Positions 23,601 through 35,345 of a stretch of 64,000 nt of DNA are shown here, in pieces (positions within the stretch are counted from its first letter, which is position 1; the number at the start of each line of letters is the position of its first letter). Below the pieces are notes generated by a model. It was not told the origin of the DNA and did not search any database. It saw only the letters and a program-made list of their open reading frames with translations. Made by a program: the position numbers and the translations under genes. Location: positions 30,336,474-30,400,473 of the forward strand of contig NC_086380.1 of NCBI RefSeq assembly GCF_036588685.1. Direction: 5' to 3'. Source of the DNA: Mytilus trossulus. Lineage: Eukaryota > Mollusca > Bivalvia > Mytilida > Mytilidae.

Positions 23601-24995
23601 CTTGGGTTGTTTAAAGTCGTTAAGATGTGAACATTCATATCAGTAACACATATATTGAGTTGTTTAATGCCATAAAATGCTGCAAAGTATAGGTAACAAG
23701 TAAGAAATAAGACCTTGACAGTGGGGAAACTAAAATCATCATGTTTGTCAAAGAGTCCATTTCAAGTAAAAAAAAAACAAGACACAAAGCAGACCTTCTA
23801 ATGTCAGTTATATATTGGATAGCAAGTTCCCTGTGATATTTGAGATGCTAGTTATCGCATGAAATATTCCACGTGTTATAGCAGTTAAAATGAAACTACA
23901 AATATCATTAAGATTTATTCTTATTGTATGTTGCGGTTTTTTCTTTGTTATTCTTTTGGTTTTGTTTTTCGTTTTCGAAGCCGGTAGAGTATTTACAGTC
24001 CATCTTTTTAAAAATCGTCTTTTGTATCGGCGAATCAGTCATATTCACAAATAGACAAAAGACAATGAAGCACTTGGAATAATAGAAGGCCTTAGTCTAT
24101 ACAGTCAAATCTGTATTAAGCAGTCACTCATGCAGAGTATCAAAAGTGACCGCTCAAGAGAGGTGACCTTTGAAATGAGGTCCGAAAAATTTTGAATCCG
24201 ACATCGCCTATGGTCAGGTTCGGCACAAATTGTTTTAAATCTTTTCAAACAGTAGAGTTATGGTTTATGTTTCAATGAAAAACAAATGGCGGATTCCAGC
24301 GCTGTAAACGTAAAACGCAATATTCGTGGAGAAATACGTCGGTGAAACGGTTTTTAATGGAAACGGAAAGGAGAGATTACGAGGAATTCACCTCCTTTTG
24401 CAGAATGATTAAATGTGTTCCGATTTTCATTTTGACTTCGATAATGAACAAAAATGTTTTTTCGGAATGATTATTCCGGTAGTTTAAAACATTTAAAAGA
24501 CCGTTGTTAACAGTCGAAATGAAGACAAAAGTATGTGACCGCTGACCGCATTATACAGGTGACCGCTGGTTTGGGTTAAAATATTTAGAGAAAACGTTTC
24601 GGAGGGTCCGAAAGTGACCGTTAAAGGCTGTTAAAAATGAAGAGCCAAAAATGCATGTATTTGTATGTAATATTCATATTTTTTGTTTAACATATGTTAA
24701 ACGTACTTACTTAATTTCAGCACCGTTTCCTGGCAAGTTTGGAACATGCAGTATGTCCAATACACGAGCAATGATGACAATTTTGGAAAAGTACAAATTG
24801 ATCAGTGAACAACGTTGTGGATTTATATGCTCGAATAGAGAAAACTGTATGGGGTTCAATTATAATATCGTCATGAAATCTTGTGACCTTGTTTCATCAG
24901 GAGAGGTTATGAACACAGCTACTGAACCTCATTGGGTTTTCTATTCACGTGGCCTACCTGTACAAAGCGCTGACCTATATGTGGCTTGTTACTAA
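20690..24995 (+). CDS. FA-domain plus PAN/apple-domain secreted or anchored protein, copy B (3 exons, 282 aa)
   Basis: Spliced exons are 20690-20765, 22586-23083 and 24721-24995, with the same lengths, phases and GT/AG sites as copy A; 849 nt, no internal stop. The hydrophobic leader is followed by a Methyltransf_FA-type domain (WIAWENG, WTDP and GNWII kept) and a PAN/apple-like domain with the cysteine pattern kept except that the final CC of copy A is CY. Differences from copy A cluster at the start of the FA domain (residues 28-60), around 100-118, and in the PAN domain; the block from about residue 119 to the end of exon 2 is nearly unchanged. Two open reading frames kept through this divergence suggest both copies are functional. 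The role is not known. Confidence 0.85.
21467..21655 (-). repeat. Dispersed repeat family A, copy 3 (intron 1 of copy B)
   Basis: Aligned with 2805-3000, with the same position in the intron as in copy A. Confidence 0.7.
24100..24580. mobile_element. MITE-like element in intron 2 of copy B
   Basis: Orthologous in position to 5895-6445, starting 'cagtcaaatctgtattaagc' and ending 'gaccgcattatacaggtgac'. It is a single unit, without the second tandem block seen in copy A. Confidence 0.5.
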
Positions 24996-25147
24996 TGTAT
25001 ATTCTAGTTTTATTGTAAAAGTGGGTTTCTGTAACTATTTTTCATATTCTTATCCTCAATGTTCCAGATAGATAAAACTCGTTTGTTTCTGGAAGTCTGA
25101 TAACTTCTGTTACATTACAGAAGGTTGAAAACAACCTTACACTATAT

Positions 25148-25998
25148 ATGCGCTTGAATTTTTACTTGATAACATTTTTTTTGTTCGCTTTTGAGATTCC
25201 GTATATCGTCAAGTTATTGGAATTCAAATGGAGACCTTACTGTGCACCACTTATTGCGGACTTGTTTTTGTATTGTTATATGTTACAATTTATGACTAAA
25301 ATTAGCAAAGACCCATCGAAACAACGTTTGATATCAAAATTTAACAATACTTTTAGATATTTGGATTATATATTGACTCTCAATAGTGACAACTGCAGTA
25401 TGTATGATAAAGAGATTTATCCTGTTGAACTAACTTTAAATAAAGCTAATACTAACAATGAACACTGTCCTTTCCTCGATCTTGATATCTATATCATTAA
25501 CGTGAAGCTTAATGCAAACATTTATGATAAAAGAGATGATTTTTCATTTCCTATCGTTAATTATCGATTTTTAGATGGTGACGTTCCATTGTCGCCATTT
25601 TATGGTATTCATATATCTCGACTTGTAAGATTCGCTCGTGTATGTAACAACGTATTAGATTTTACCGAGAGAAATTTATGTATTACTGAAAAAATATTAC
25701 ACCAGGGTTTTCGATATCACAAACTGGTCAAAACAGTTACTAAATTTTATCACCGGTATAAGAAATTATTCGTTAATATAACTCAATTTGCAGATATCTT
25801 ATACGTTCAGGTATTTCACATCCAATTTTTTATGGTAATATTCTTTACAAAGCACAAAAATGTCAGTATTCACCTCAAAAGCTTACAAAACCTTTAAACA
25901 GACTTATTAATAATGGATATAGTTACGATACTGTTCTCAGGTCATTGAAGATTGTATATTTTGGCTTTAATATTGATTCACTTATAGGGTCTTTGCAT
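25148..25998 (+). pseudogene. Reverse-transcriptase fragment of a retroelement, inactive
   Basis: Open to about 25800 in one frame ('YCAPLIADLFLYCY', 'FNNTFRYLDYI', 'HCPFLDLDIYI', 'DFSFPIVNYRFLDGD', 'FRYHKLVKTVTKFYHRY'), then continuing in another frame ('SGISHPIFYGNILYKA') to a TAA at about 25998. This is the palm and C-terminal part of a retroelement RT of the kind carrying 'GIPMGTNCAPLLADLFL'. It may be Penelope-like, but I am not sure of the clade. The YxDD box reads YLDY, so a catalytic aspartate is lost. The N-terminal half is absent. It inserted in the 3' flank of copy B. Confidence 0.7.
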
Positions 25999-26400
25999 CG
26001 GAACTAAGCACATTTATCTAAAAAAAAAAACAGTTGTTGGCATGACACGGCTTATGTTACTCTCATATATTTTATGATAGTATGATACTAAACCCCTTAC
26101 GGGAGGGATTGTGACTTATATTCATATGAGCAAGACATAATCTTGCAATCAGTTTAATTGAGGTCTGGAGCTGGCATGTCAGTTAACTGCTAGTAGTCTG
26201 TTGTTATTTATGTATTATTGTCATTTTATCTATTTTCTTTTGTTACATCTTTTGACAACGGAATCGGACTTCTCTTGAACTGAATTTTAATGTGCGTATT
26301 GTTATGCGTTTACTTTTCTACACTGGCTAGAGGTATAGCGGAAGTTTGAGATCTCATAAACATGTTTAACCCAGCCACAATTTTGCGCCTGTCCCAAGTC
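25999..26400 (+). repeat. Probable 3' tail of the retroelement
   Basis: Non-coding sequence that continues from the RT fragment to the family C repeat. The copy A flank has no counterpart, so it belongs to the insertion (about 25137-26785). Confidence 0.45.
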
Positions 26401-26768
26401 AGGAGCCTCTGGCCTTTGTTAGTCTTGTATGATTTTTAAAATTTAGTTTCTTGTGTAAAATTCGGAGTTTAGTATGAAGTCCATTATTTGGCCTTTTTAA
26501 CTTTTTTTGGATTCGAGCGACACTGATGAGTCTTTTGTAGACGAAACGCGCGTCTGTCGTATATACTAAATTAAGTCCTGGTGTCTATGATGAGTTTATT
26601 TATCACTGTACTAGTATACATTTTCATAGGGGCCAGCTGAAGGACACCTACGGGTGCGAGAATTTTCGCTACATTGAAGACCCATTGGTGGCCTTCGGTT
26701 GTTGTCTGCTCTATGGTCGGGTTGTTGTCGCTTTGACGCATTCCCCATTTCCTCTCTCAATTTTATTA
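26400..26768 (-). repeat. Family C repeat (copy 2) interrupted by family B (26484-26606)
   Basis: The C parts at 26400-26483 and 26607-26768 join into one reverse-oriented C copy. The break is at 'gaagtccatta', with 'atcactgtactag' resuming. The inserted B unit starts 'tttggcctttttaac', carries 'gacgaaacgcgcgtct' and ends 'gatgagtttatt'. Confidence 0.65.
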
Positions 26769-26784
26769 AGAAACTTAACAGCTC

Positions 26785-27370
26785 TAATGTTTATAGACAT
26801 GCATTTTCATTGAATTATATTTCATTCTTATTACATATTTCTTCATTTCAATTGCATGAGTGTTCATTTATATTCTATTAAATGATTCCAATTACCTAAA
26901 AAATATTCATGGATTTATTTTAGTTTACTATTTTTGACTTAATGTGAAAAAAATTGACAGAATTTAGCAAACGGACGGAAAGTAATCATTAAAATATTTA
27001 CATTTCACTACATGCAAAGAACAATTTCCATGAACAAAATTCTGCATTGCTTACATTCAATTGATCTTAACTTTGGTGGATAGTTGTATCATTTGCAATA
27101 ATACCACATCTCATTATTTTTATATCATATCATGGAAAGAAGACCACAAAAATCAGCAGGTTAAGAAGATTCCTCTGAGTCCGACTCGTCAGTTGTCCTG
27201 ACTAGTATTGCTTTAAATATTATGTTGTATACTATTGAGTTGAAATATCTGTTTCAATATGACTTATTTGATGCCTCTGCCATACGAACCGTTCTCAAAA
27301 CAACAGAGGACTTAATGATGCAAAAACACTTATAAGGGGTACCAATAATTTTTCAAATGCAGGATTTTCA
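26785..27370 (+). repeat. Duplicated 3' flank of copy B
   Basis: Aligns with 7410-7965, beginning 'atagacatgcattttcattg' in both. It shows that the duplication extended at least 700 bp beyond the stop codon and that the retroelement insertion followed it. Confidence 0.65.
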
Positions 27371-27499
27371 GATATGCATCCCATAGACTAAACACAGTAG
27401 TTGAATTCAAAGGTAGGACAAATATTTACCAGATCGTTTTCCTGTAAACTGATTGTAAGAAGAGTCCAAGCAATGAACATGCGTGCAAAAAGTAAATTA

Positions 27500-28110
27500 A
27501 TAAAATTACCAAACTCCGAGGAAAATTCAAAATGGCAAGTATCTTATCCAATGGCAAAATCAAAAGTTCAAACACACCAAACGAGTGGTTAACAACTGTC
27601 ATATTCCTGACTTGGTACAGGGATTTTATTATGTAGAAAATAGTTGCTTAAACCTGGTTTTATAGCTAGCTAAACATCTCACTTGTGTGACATTATATTG
27701 ATAACGATGTATGAACAAAACAAACAAACATATTAAGTAAAAATCTCAAAAATACGAGTACAGCAGTCGACATTGTGTTATAATCTTAATCACTTTAAAA
27801 CAAACAAATATGCAACAAAGAAACACCAAAAGTTTTATAGACAAAGCACATTATATAGCAAAAAATAAAGACACGAATACAAAAATTTACCGTGGCACAA
27901 TACCACAGTGATGTAAGAGCCACGTCAAATAGATTTCACCAAAAATAGACTAAACAGATAAAGATACATTTACAAAGACAAATAAAAGAAAACTAAACAC
28001 ATTATTAAGATGATAAACAACGATTTAAAAAGTCTGAGTAGCAGCTGAAAACTCTTGAATACCGAATAAGGTAAGAAATATATGTCACATATGCAGGTGA
28101 AGTTGGTATA
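27500..28110 (+). repeat. Dispersed repeat family E, long copy
   Basis: Carries 'ggcaaaatcaaaagttcaaa', 'caactgtcatattcctgac', 'ttatagctagctaaacatct' and 'aacaaaacaaacaaacatat'. Parts recur at 29035-29115, 31090-31225, 32850-33200, 36740-36870 and 37800-38100 in both orientations. I see no intact ORF. Confidence 0.65.
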
Positions 28111-28208
28111 TTGCTACTAAGGTGGGGGGAATTATAATTTCTAAATTAAAATCATCTCGTTTGTCATAGATTCTGGTACTGAGATTGCTGCGTATGTTAA
28201 ATTCTAGG

Positions 28209-28468
28209 TATAAGTCTAAAAATGAGGCGAAGGAAGTCGTGTCTGTTGTTTCTTTAAATTCTAGTTCTGAGGGATATATTTATGGAAACAAATCAGGAAA
28301 GTTTTGATTGTAAATGGAAAGAACATCATCAATATATCTGTAGGTAAAATAAAATTATCGTGATTCTTTGATCTTCTTGTTTTTTGAAAAGTTTCTGAAG
28401 GAAGTCGTGTCTGTTGTTTCTTTAAATTCTAGTTCTAAGGGATGTATTAATGGAAACAAATCACAATG
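28209..28468 (+). repeat. Direct duplication, about 70 bp units 189 bp apart
   Basis: 'gaaggaagtcgtgtctgttg' and about 50 further bases occur at 28209 and 28398, just 3' (on the minus strand) of the RT fragment below. Confidence 0.8.
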
Positions 28469-28695
28469 ACAAGTTTCTGAAGGAATTCCGACTCATCTGA
28501 AAAAAAGAAAAAGTCGTCAAGGAGAGGCGCACAGTTCGTTCCCATAGGAATGCCGACAATTTGTTGAAAAATTCTACCTCCAAATTTAACAAATACCAGC
28601 TTACTGATCACTTGTTCCTCTGTGTAACATGTTTTCACTTTTTGTTCATCATTAACAAAATATACTGTATGGTATCCCAGAGTAATACAATGCAT
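28447..28695 (-). pseudogene. Second reverse-transcriptase fragment
   Basis: Encodes 'VFVKFGGRIFQQIVGIPMGT' and then 'NCAPLLDDFFFFSDESEFLQ' on the minus strand. This is the motif region just upstream of the part preserved at 25148-25998 and is from the same RT type. No YxDD box is retained. It is truncated at both ends and lies beside family E. Confidence 0.65.
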
Positions 28696-28999
28696 AGCGT
28701 ATGGTAATTTCAGATTTGGAATGGTGACAACACTCTGAAGAGCAAAATTTTCAGCCTTTCCAAGGGAGGTTAATTTTTGCCATTTTCATCTTCCACTGCT
28801 TAAAGCATAATTGACTGTACCCATATGGAACGCCAAATTTATATTTTGGAAAATGGCAGTTGTTTTCCATTTGTTTGATGTGTTTGAGCTTTGATTTTTG
28901 CCATTTGATAAAGAAATTTTCGTTTAAATTTTCATTGGTGTTTGGTATTTTTCACTTTTTACATACCTACGAAAAAGTTAAATCACAAAAATACTGAAC

Positions 29000-29920
29000 T
29001 TAGAGGAGAATCAATTCGGAAAGTCCATAATCACATGGCAAAATCAAATAACAAAACGCATCAAAAACGAATGGACAAGAACTGTCATATTCCTAACTTG
29101 GTACAGGCATTTTCAAATGTAGATGAATTCATCCCTTTACACGTTATGGTGTATTGCCGAAAGCACGTGTCATTTTCATAAATTTATGCTGCATCGTCAT
29201 TTGTCTAGCAAGCCTTTATTGGACGTCTTTAAGCCATGCGTCTGAAGATTTTATTGCTTGTGAATTTGCTATACTTAAGGTCCTTTTTGATTTGATTCAA
29301 AATTTGTATTAGATTTTAGTTATTCGAATATATTTTGGCATTGAGCACCACTGAAGAGACATTATTTGTAGAAATGCGCAACTGGTGCATCAAAATAAGT
29401 AAATCAGATCTACATCACTCATTATAAGCCTTGCTACAATACTAGTCCAATGATTTTTTATAAACACTTTTTCATAAATGATATTTATCTATGGAAATTA
29501 CAAGTCTTCCCAATTTCCTTTATACTTTTGTGCATTACGTTTAAGAAAAATTGTTTACAGGATCAGTCTCTATACTTCGTGGCAGTTCATTTTGATGAAC
29601 TTTCTAATCAAGAATCATTCTTTATAAATAAGAAGATGGGGTATGAATTCCTATGAGACAACTCTGCATCCAAGTCACTTAGCCTTTAAAAGTTACCTGA
29701 CTAAGAATACATATTTCAGCAATTGAGCATTTAGTTGAAGTTTGTTTTTCTTTATTTGAGTTTAGTTAAATCAATATTATTTTTGATTTTGTCTTCTTTT
29801 GTTAGCATCTTTTTCAAACAAACATGTTTACTTGTCACCAAACTGACAAGACATACCTAAGGAGATATAAAGGCCAGAACGATACTATACCATGTCATGT
29901 TTGTGTCGTTTACTAAATTA
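29000..29920 (+). repeat. Family E fragment (29000-29115) and unassigned sequence
   Basis: 29000-29115 matches family E, including 'aactgtcatattcctaactt'. A short family D-like piece is at 29630-29690 ('gagacaactctgcatccaag'). Nothing coding is seen. Confidence 0.5.
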
Positions 29921-29929
29921 TAATCCTGG

Positions 29930-30420
29930 TACCTGATAACTATTTACAATAATGGGTCGATGCCACTGCTGGTGGACGTTTCGTCCCCGAAGGTAACACC
30001 AGCCCAGTAGTCAACACTTTGGTGTTGACATGAATATCAACAATGTGGTCATTTTCACATATTTCCTGTTAACAAAACTTTGAATATTTCGAAAAAACTA
30101 AGGATTTTCTTATCCCAGGCATAGATTACCGTAGCCGTATTTGGCACAACTTTTTGGAATTTTGGATCCTCAATGCTCTTCAAATTTTTACTTGTTTGGC
30201 TTAATAAATATTTTGATATGAGCGTCACTGATGAGTCTTGTGTAGACGAAACGCGCGTCTGGCGTACTTAATTATAATCCTGGTACTTTTGATAACTATA
30301 TACACCACTGGGTCGATGCTACTGGTGGTTGACGTTTCGTAGCCGAGGGTATCACCAGCCGAGTAGTCAACACTTCGGTGTTGACATGAATATCAATAGC
30401 ATGGTCATTTTTACAAATTT
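29930..30420 (+). repeat. Dispersed repeat family B, copy 3
   Basis: Contains one full and one partial unit: 'gggtcgatgccactgctggt' at 29954 and 'gggtcgatgctactggtggt' at 30310, with 'gacgaaacgcgcgtctggcg' between them. Confidence 0.7.
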
Positions 30421-31089
30421 CCTGTTTACTATTTACTGAACCTCGGTATGGACTTTCTAGCTTATATCTCAGTGTTATATAATTATTAAAACAATCAAAG
30501 GGGTCGGATAAATCTTTTAGTTTTTGTATATAAAACTGTTCAAGCATCGGAGTGATTATTAACTTGACAAATACTAACACCTGTATAATATTGAAGACTG
30601 CATATAGATTTCGATGTAGTTGATTCACTCTAACAATATGCCACATATTGTTTTCTATCATTTTTGTAATCTTTTATGTATAACTACTATTGTGTGGTTT
30701 CACGGCTGGTAACAAAGAGTTTGGAAAGCCAAGACACAAAAGATTTAACTCTTGAAGAATCTCAATATAATGGTAGGTCTGTGTCCGTATTGACTCAAGG
30801 AATGTGAACGTTTGTTTTCATTTTGTAGAGCACTGGTTCGATACCGCTGCTGTGGGGATAATTGTTAGGTTCTATTGGTCATACAGTGCTACAATTGTTT
30901 TGGTTTCTTATAAATCCTTGGCTTTCAAATGTTCGACTTTGTATTTCCCTGATTATGGTTAATCCAGAAAAAAGTTCTAACACATAATCCCATCAATACA
31001 TTCTTACCTGTATAAGCGGTATTTGCAAAACACTTTTTTTAATTTGGGGTATTTAATGCTCTTGAACTCTGTGCTTAACTCAGTTCTTT

Positions 31090-31556
31090 AAAAAAAAAAG
31101 TAAAACCACAAAATCACTGAACTCCGTGGAAAATTCGAAACAGAAAGTCCATAATCAAATGACAAAATCAAAAGCTCAAACACATCAAACGAATGGATAA
31201 CAACTGTCATATTCCTGAGTTGGAACATTAATTCGAGCATCTTTATATTTTTTTGTAGACAAAACGCATGTCTGGTGTACAAAATTATAAGTCTGGTATG
31301 TTGATCATAAAAATGACAGTGGATATTGGTAATGTGTCAAAGAGAAAACAACCCCACCAAAAAAGAGCAGAATACAGCCCAAGGTCAGTAATGGGTCTTC
31401 AACACAGCGAGAAAATCTCACAACCGCAGCCGTGCCTTACATGGTCTCTAAACAAAAATGTGTTATAGTGCAGTAAAAATAACGTCATACTAAATGACGA
31501 AGCATATAAATGAACTAAAAATAAACATCATACAAGACAAACAATAGACAGAGGAT
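31090..31556 (+). repeat. Family E fragment (31090-31225) followed by family C copy (31305-31556)
   Basis: The first part shares 'acaaaatcaaaagctcaaac' and 'caactgtcatattcctgag'. The second shares 'aatgtgtcaaagagaaaaca' and 'cgtcatactaaatgacga'. A piece of the family B signature ('gacaaaacgcatgtctgg') lies between them at 31258. Confidence 0.6.
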
Positions 31557-31559
31557 AAT

Positions 31560-32700
31560 GCCTTTGGACCGGCTCAAAAATGCGGCTGTGCATTTAAGTA
31601 AATATTCCAAATGTAACAAACATAGAGAAGTTTCCGCTCGAAAACAAACTTCTATTTTTTTTCTGAATTTGAAATAGTTTAGGAATTTGATTTGAAGCAA
31701 CAGCTGATACAAAGTTATCATAACGTTCATACTTCATACTTCATACTTATATACTAGTAAAGATTGGGATGAAAAATCTTATTCAATCGCATTAACTCCA
31801 AAACAAAGTGAGAACTGGTCCGTCGACAGCTGCTCGAGTATCTTCACTTAAGCCATTTCTTTTGTTGTTATCAAATTAGCTTTGAACAAACCATTAAAGT
31901 ATAAAAACAACTGTTACAGATCAATCAATTAAAAAATCATTTGAAATAAAACTACATACTAAATTAATTGATTGAAATGAAAAATTATCAATATACGAAT
32001 GTATTACAGCGGTACTTCTTACTTATGATATCATTTGCATTACTTTTCTTTATTATACATTGGCATGACATCGATGATTTTTTTTTGTCATTTTAAACCG
32101 CGTAATCGGATATGTTTTCTCTCCAGGGAAACACTAACTGAGTTAAAAGGCATTTAAAATTGGCTGATGGGGAATTTATCAACTTGTTTTGTTTTGTGTT
32201 TCTACGTGATGCAATAAAAAACTGAAATGTTAAATGAAGTATGTTGTAAAGATTCACTAAGGAATAGAGATGATTAGTTGTTGTTTAGTTGACATATTAT
32301 ATTAACCTTTTATAGTAATCAATTTGAAAATCAGAAAACCCGTCTTACTTTTGTGTTATATGTGTTCATGCGTATTTACAACTTTTGTTGTAATAAGTGT
32401 AACTTGAAATAACAGTATGTTCTTTAAAGAGAAATAGAAATATAGATGTATTATGTATATTGGGAATGATTTGTAAAACTCAGAAATGTCTATTAATTTG
32501 AGACACAATTCAAAATGTCCAGAATATGTGAAGCCATACTAAGAAAATAAAAAAAAGCGGAGAACTGTCGAGAAATTTTAAGACAGTATTCAAATGTCGA
32601 GAATTCGCCTAGTCAACTTTCGGAGAATGCAAATTGATATAAAAATTGGCCTTTTCAGACTTTTGGACATTTGTAGTGCAGTGGTTAACCGATTTTAAAT
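31560..32700 (+). other. No gene seen
   Basis: AT-rich sequence without a recognisable domain or repeat match, apart from a tiny 'acttcat' triplication at 31730. Confidence 0.5.
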
Positions 32701-32710
32701 ATTTGGAAAA

Positions 32711-32800
32711 TCTATCTCGTTTACTAAAAGTTTTAGCACATTCATTTCGTATGCTAAAGATTATAACGCATTTATTTCGTATACTAAAGATTATAACACA
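32711..32800 (+). repeat. 30-bp tandem repeat, three copies
   Basis: Units start at 32711, 32741 and 32771 with the core 'tttcgtatactaaagattat'. Because the period is a multiple of three, a 60-codon ORF across it (32646-32828) reads as a 10-residue hydrophobic repeat. I do not consider this a gene. Confidence 0.85.
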
Positions 32801-32849
32801 ATTTTTACTACTGTACCCCTATTTTTGATATTTTTACCTATTGTGTCTG

Positions 32850-33330
32850 TTTGTTTTGTTCACACATCGTTGTCAATATAATGAAATTGTATGCGACTCT
32901 CATACAAGTGAGAGGTTTAGATATCTATACAACCAGGTTTGATCCACCATTTCCTACATAAGAAAATGTCTGCAACAAGACAGAAATATGACAGTTGTTT
33001 TCTATTCTTGTGATGTGTATGATTTTTTTATTTTACCATTTGGTTAGGGACTTTCCGTTTCAGATTTTTCTCGAAGTTCAGTGTAATCTTATAATCTAAA
33101 TCACTACAAAAACAAGCAAATATGTCAACAAAGCCCAATAAGAAGGCATATCAACAAACAGGCACCAAATTGTATCGGGGCATTCGTACACTTAACTTAC
33201 ATTCAGCAAAATCTTCTGCGAAGGAATAAAGACATTTATTAATACACATGACTTCTTTAATTGTTAAGTTAATAAATTTTATGGACAGATATAACAGGCC
33301 CTTAAAGTTCAGTTGCAAATACTAAAGGCG
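32850..33330 (-). repeat. Family E copies in opposite orientations
   Basis: 32850-33090 matches family E reversed ('acaagtgagaggtttagat', 'ggttagggactttccgtttc'). 33100-33200 continues with plus-oriented family E words. Confidence 0.5.
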
Positions 33331-33779
33331 ATTTGCCTTCTGTGGCAAATTAAGTATATATAGCTAGGACTGTAACAAGACGTTTAAGGGATTAAATAAT
33401 AATAACAGGGGTAAAATAAAATCTAATTTGTACTAGTTCGCACGCTTAGGAATTGAGACGTACTAGCTCACAAGTACACAGAACAACAATTCGTACAGCC
33501 TAGATACATCAATCCGTCTAAATGTCTATTGGTCTTTTCTTCAATAGTAAATGCTGAAAGATCGATACCGGAATTCTAGGTTTAAGTTTGTCATTTGATC
33601 CGAAGAAGTGTTTTCTTTTATTCTTGTATATATTGCACAGTTTCACTATGATTTCTTTGATTCATTTTGACTCAAATTATATGGAACACTTCCTTTTCTG
33701 ACAATTATAACTACAACAACTACTGTTCTTCTATCCCTTTCTGCATCCATTGTATAAAAAAATTAATCAACGTGTGGGT

Positions 33780-33935
33780 CGTTCGATCTCAGTACTGCAT
33801 TGGTTAAAATCCGATTATGACGTCGAATTTTCTTGCTTTTCTCTTGATTTCATATTGTGACGGCATGAAAAAAGGCGACCATGCCTGATGACGTCACATA
33901 GAAAGAACACACCTTTTTGCAGATCATTCGAAAAT
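33780..33935 (+). repeat. Dispersed repeat family K, copy 3 (partial)
   Basis: Matches 1545-1700 through 'gattatgacgtcgaattttc', 'ggcgaccatgcctgatgacg' and 'ttgcagatcattcgaaa'. Confidence 0.55.
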
Positions 33936-33997
33936 AAGGAATCAGTTTGCCTGCATAATGTTATAAAATCATTAGAGAAACAAATTCAACTACCAAA

Positions 33998-34127
33998 TCT
34001 CGTGTAATACGATATTTATCCACTTTCGACAGTTAAATTTTAAATATTTAAAACGCTCGGGCAAGCCTCGCGTTATAAATTTGAAAATTTAACTGTCTCG
34101 AGTAGATAAATATCGCATTACACTCGA
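33998..34127. mobile_element. Inverted-repeat (MITE-like) element
   Basis: Arms of about 44 bp ('tctcgtgtaatacgatattt...' against its inverted partner ending '...atcgcattacactcga') flank a core containing 'cgctcgggcaagcctcgcg'. Arm identity is roughly 85 percent by eye, so it is older than the 8901 palindrome. Weaker symmetry extends to about 33987 and 34137. Confidence 0.65.
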
Positions 34128-34139
34128 TGCAGTTGTAGA

Positions 34140-34850
34140 ATCTATATTTCTCTCTTCAATATCGTGTTTTCACTTATATCAAATCACGTTAAAGACTTAT
34201 CGTTTGATAATGATAGCCCCGCCCTGGATTCTCGGTCAGCATCATAACAGATTTGACATTGACATTTTCATTTTCAACTTTTAGCATCTTTATTTTTCAT
34301 GTTTTTATGTGGTTTACAACAACATTCTGATGAACTTAGTGTTCAGTTTAAATTAAGATAAGGATACAATTTCTCATCTTTATTGTGTATGCCCGTTATA
34401 ATCTTTAATATTCTACATAATTTATATTTGTGCATATTGATACACCTTTAAAGAAATAATACAATCTGCTTACCTGATCATGTCATTTGTTTAGATATTT
34501 TTATTTTTAAGCAATGAATTATAAATTGTATTTGACTTTAATTTTTGTTACTTTGATCCAATATTTCATATCCTTTTCTTTTTAAGTAATGAATTATAGA
34601 TATATTTGAATGTAATATTTGTCGTTTGATTTATTGTTTGTCTATTTCAAAATAATAGTTTGCAATCTTTTTGTAGCAGTTTTACAACTTTGTTTCAATT
34701 GATTTTAATTTGCATTGTATAGTTTGAAAAGCACATTATAAATTCAGTTCGTTTGAAGCGCTTTTCTATATTTATCTTCATCAGAAACCCCTTACACCAA
34801 AAAATTGGCAGTCAAAATTGCAATGTCTATTAATACCTAAATTGATGAGA
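34140..34850 (+). other. No gene seen
   Basis: AT-rich. 'aagcaatgaattata' and 'aagtaatgaattata' recur at 34510 and 34586, hinting at a diverged duplication. Confidence 0.4.
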
Positions 34851-34859
34851 AGCTATATG

Positions 34860-35345
34860 GTTAAAGGGCTTTGAATTTTTTCGAAAAACTGATTTTTTTT
34901 TTATCCAAGGCATAGATTACCTTAGCCGTATTTGTCACATTTTTTTGGAATTTTGGATCCCCAATGCTCTTCAACTTTGCACTTGTTTGGCTTTATAAAT
35001 ATTTTGATTTGAACGTCATTGTTGAGTCTTATGTAGACGAAACGCGCGTCTGGAGTACTAAATTATAATCCTGGTACTTTTGATAACTAATTACACCACT
35101 GGGTCTATGCCACTGCTTGTGGACGTTTCGTCTCCGAGGGTATCACAAGCCTAGTAGACAACACTTCGGTGTATACATAAATATCAATAGCGTGGTCATT
35201 TTTATAAATTTCCTGTTTACAAAACATGGAATGTTTCGAAAAACTAAGGATTTTCTTATCCCAGGCATAGATTACCATAGCCGTATTTGGCACAACTTTT
35301 TGAAATTTTGAATCCCCAATGGCGTACTAAATTATAATCCTGGTA
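34860..35345 (+). repeat. Dispersed repeat family B, copy 4 (about 1.4 units)
   Basis: Contains 'gacgaaacgcgcgtctggag', 'gggtctatgccactgcttgt' and two copies of the 'cagGCATAGATTACC...TTGGCACAAC' block about 350 bp apart. The open frames on both strands are repeat-derived. Confidence 0.7.

Noticed and set aside
30296..30661. 121-codon minus-strand ORF
   Set aside because: Its 3' third is family B repeat and the remainder has no recognisable motif or gene context.
30833..30846. 'ggttcgatacc' resembling a polymerase III B box (tRNA-derived SINE)
   Set aside because: No A box at suitable spacing, no foldable tRNA, and it is explained as a family B variant of 'gggtcgatgcc'.
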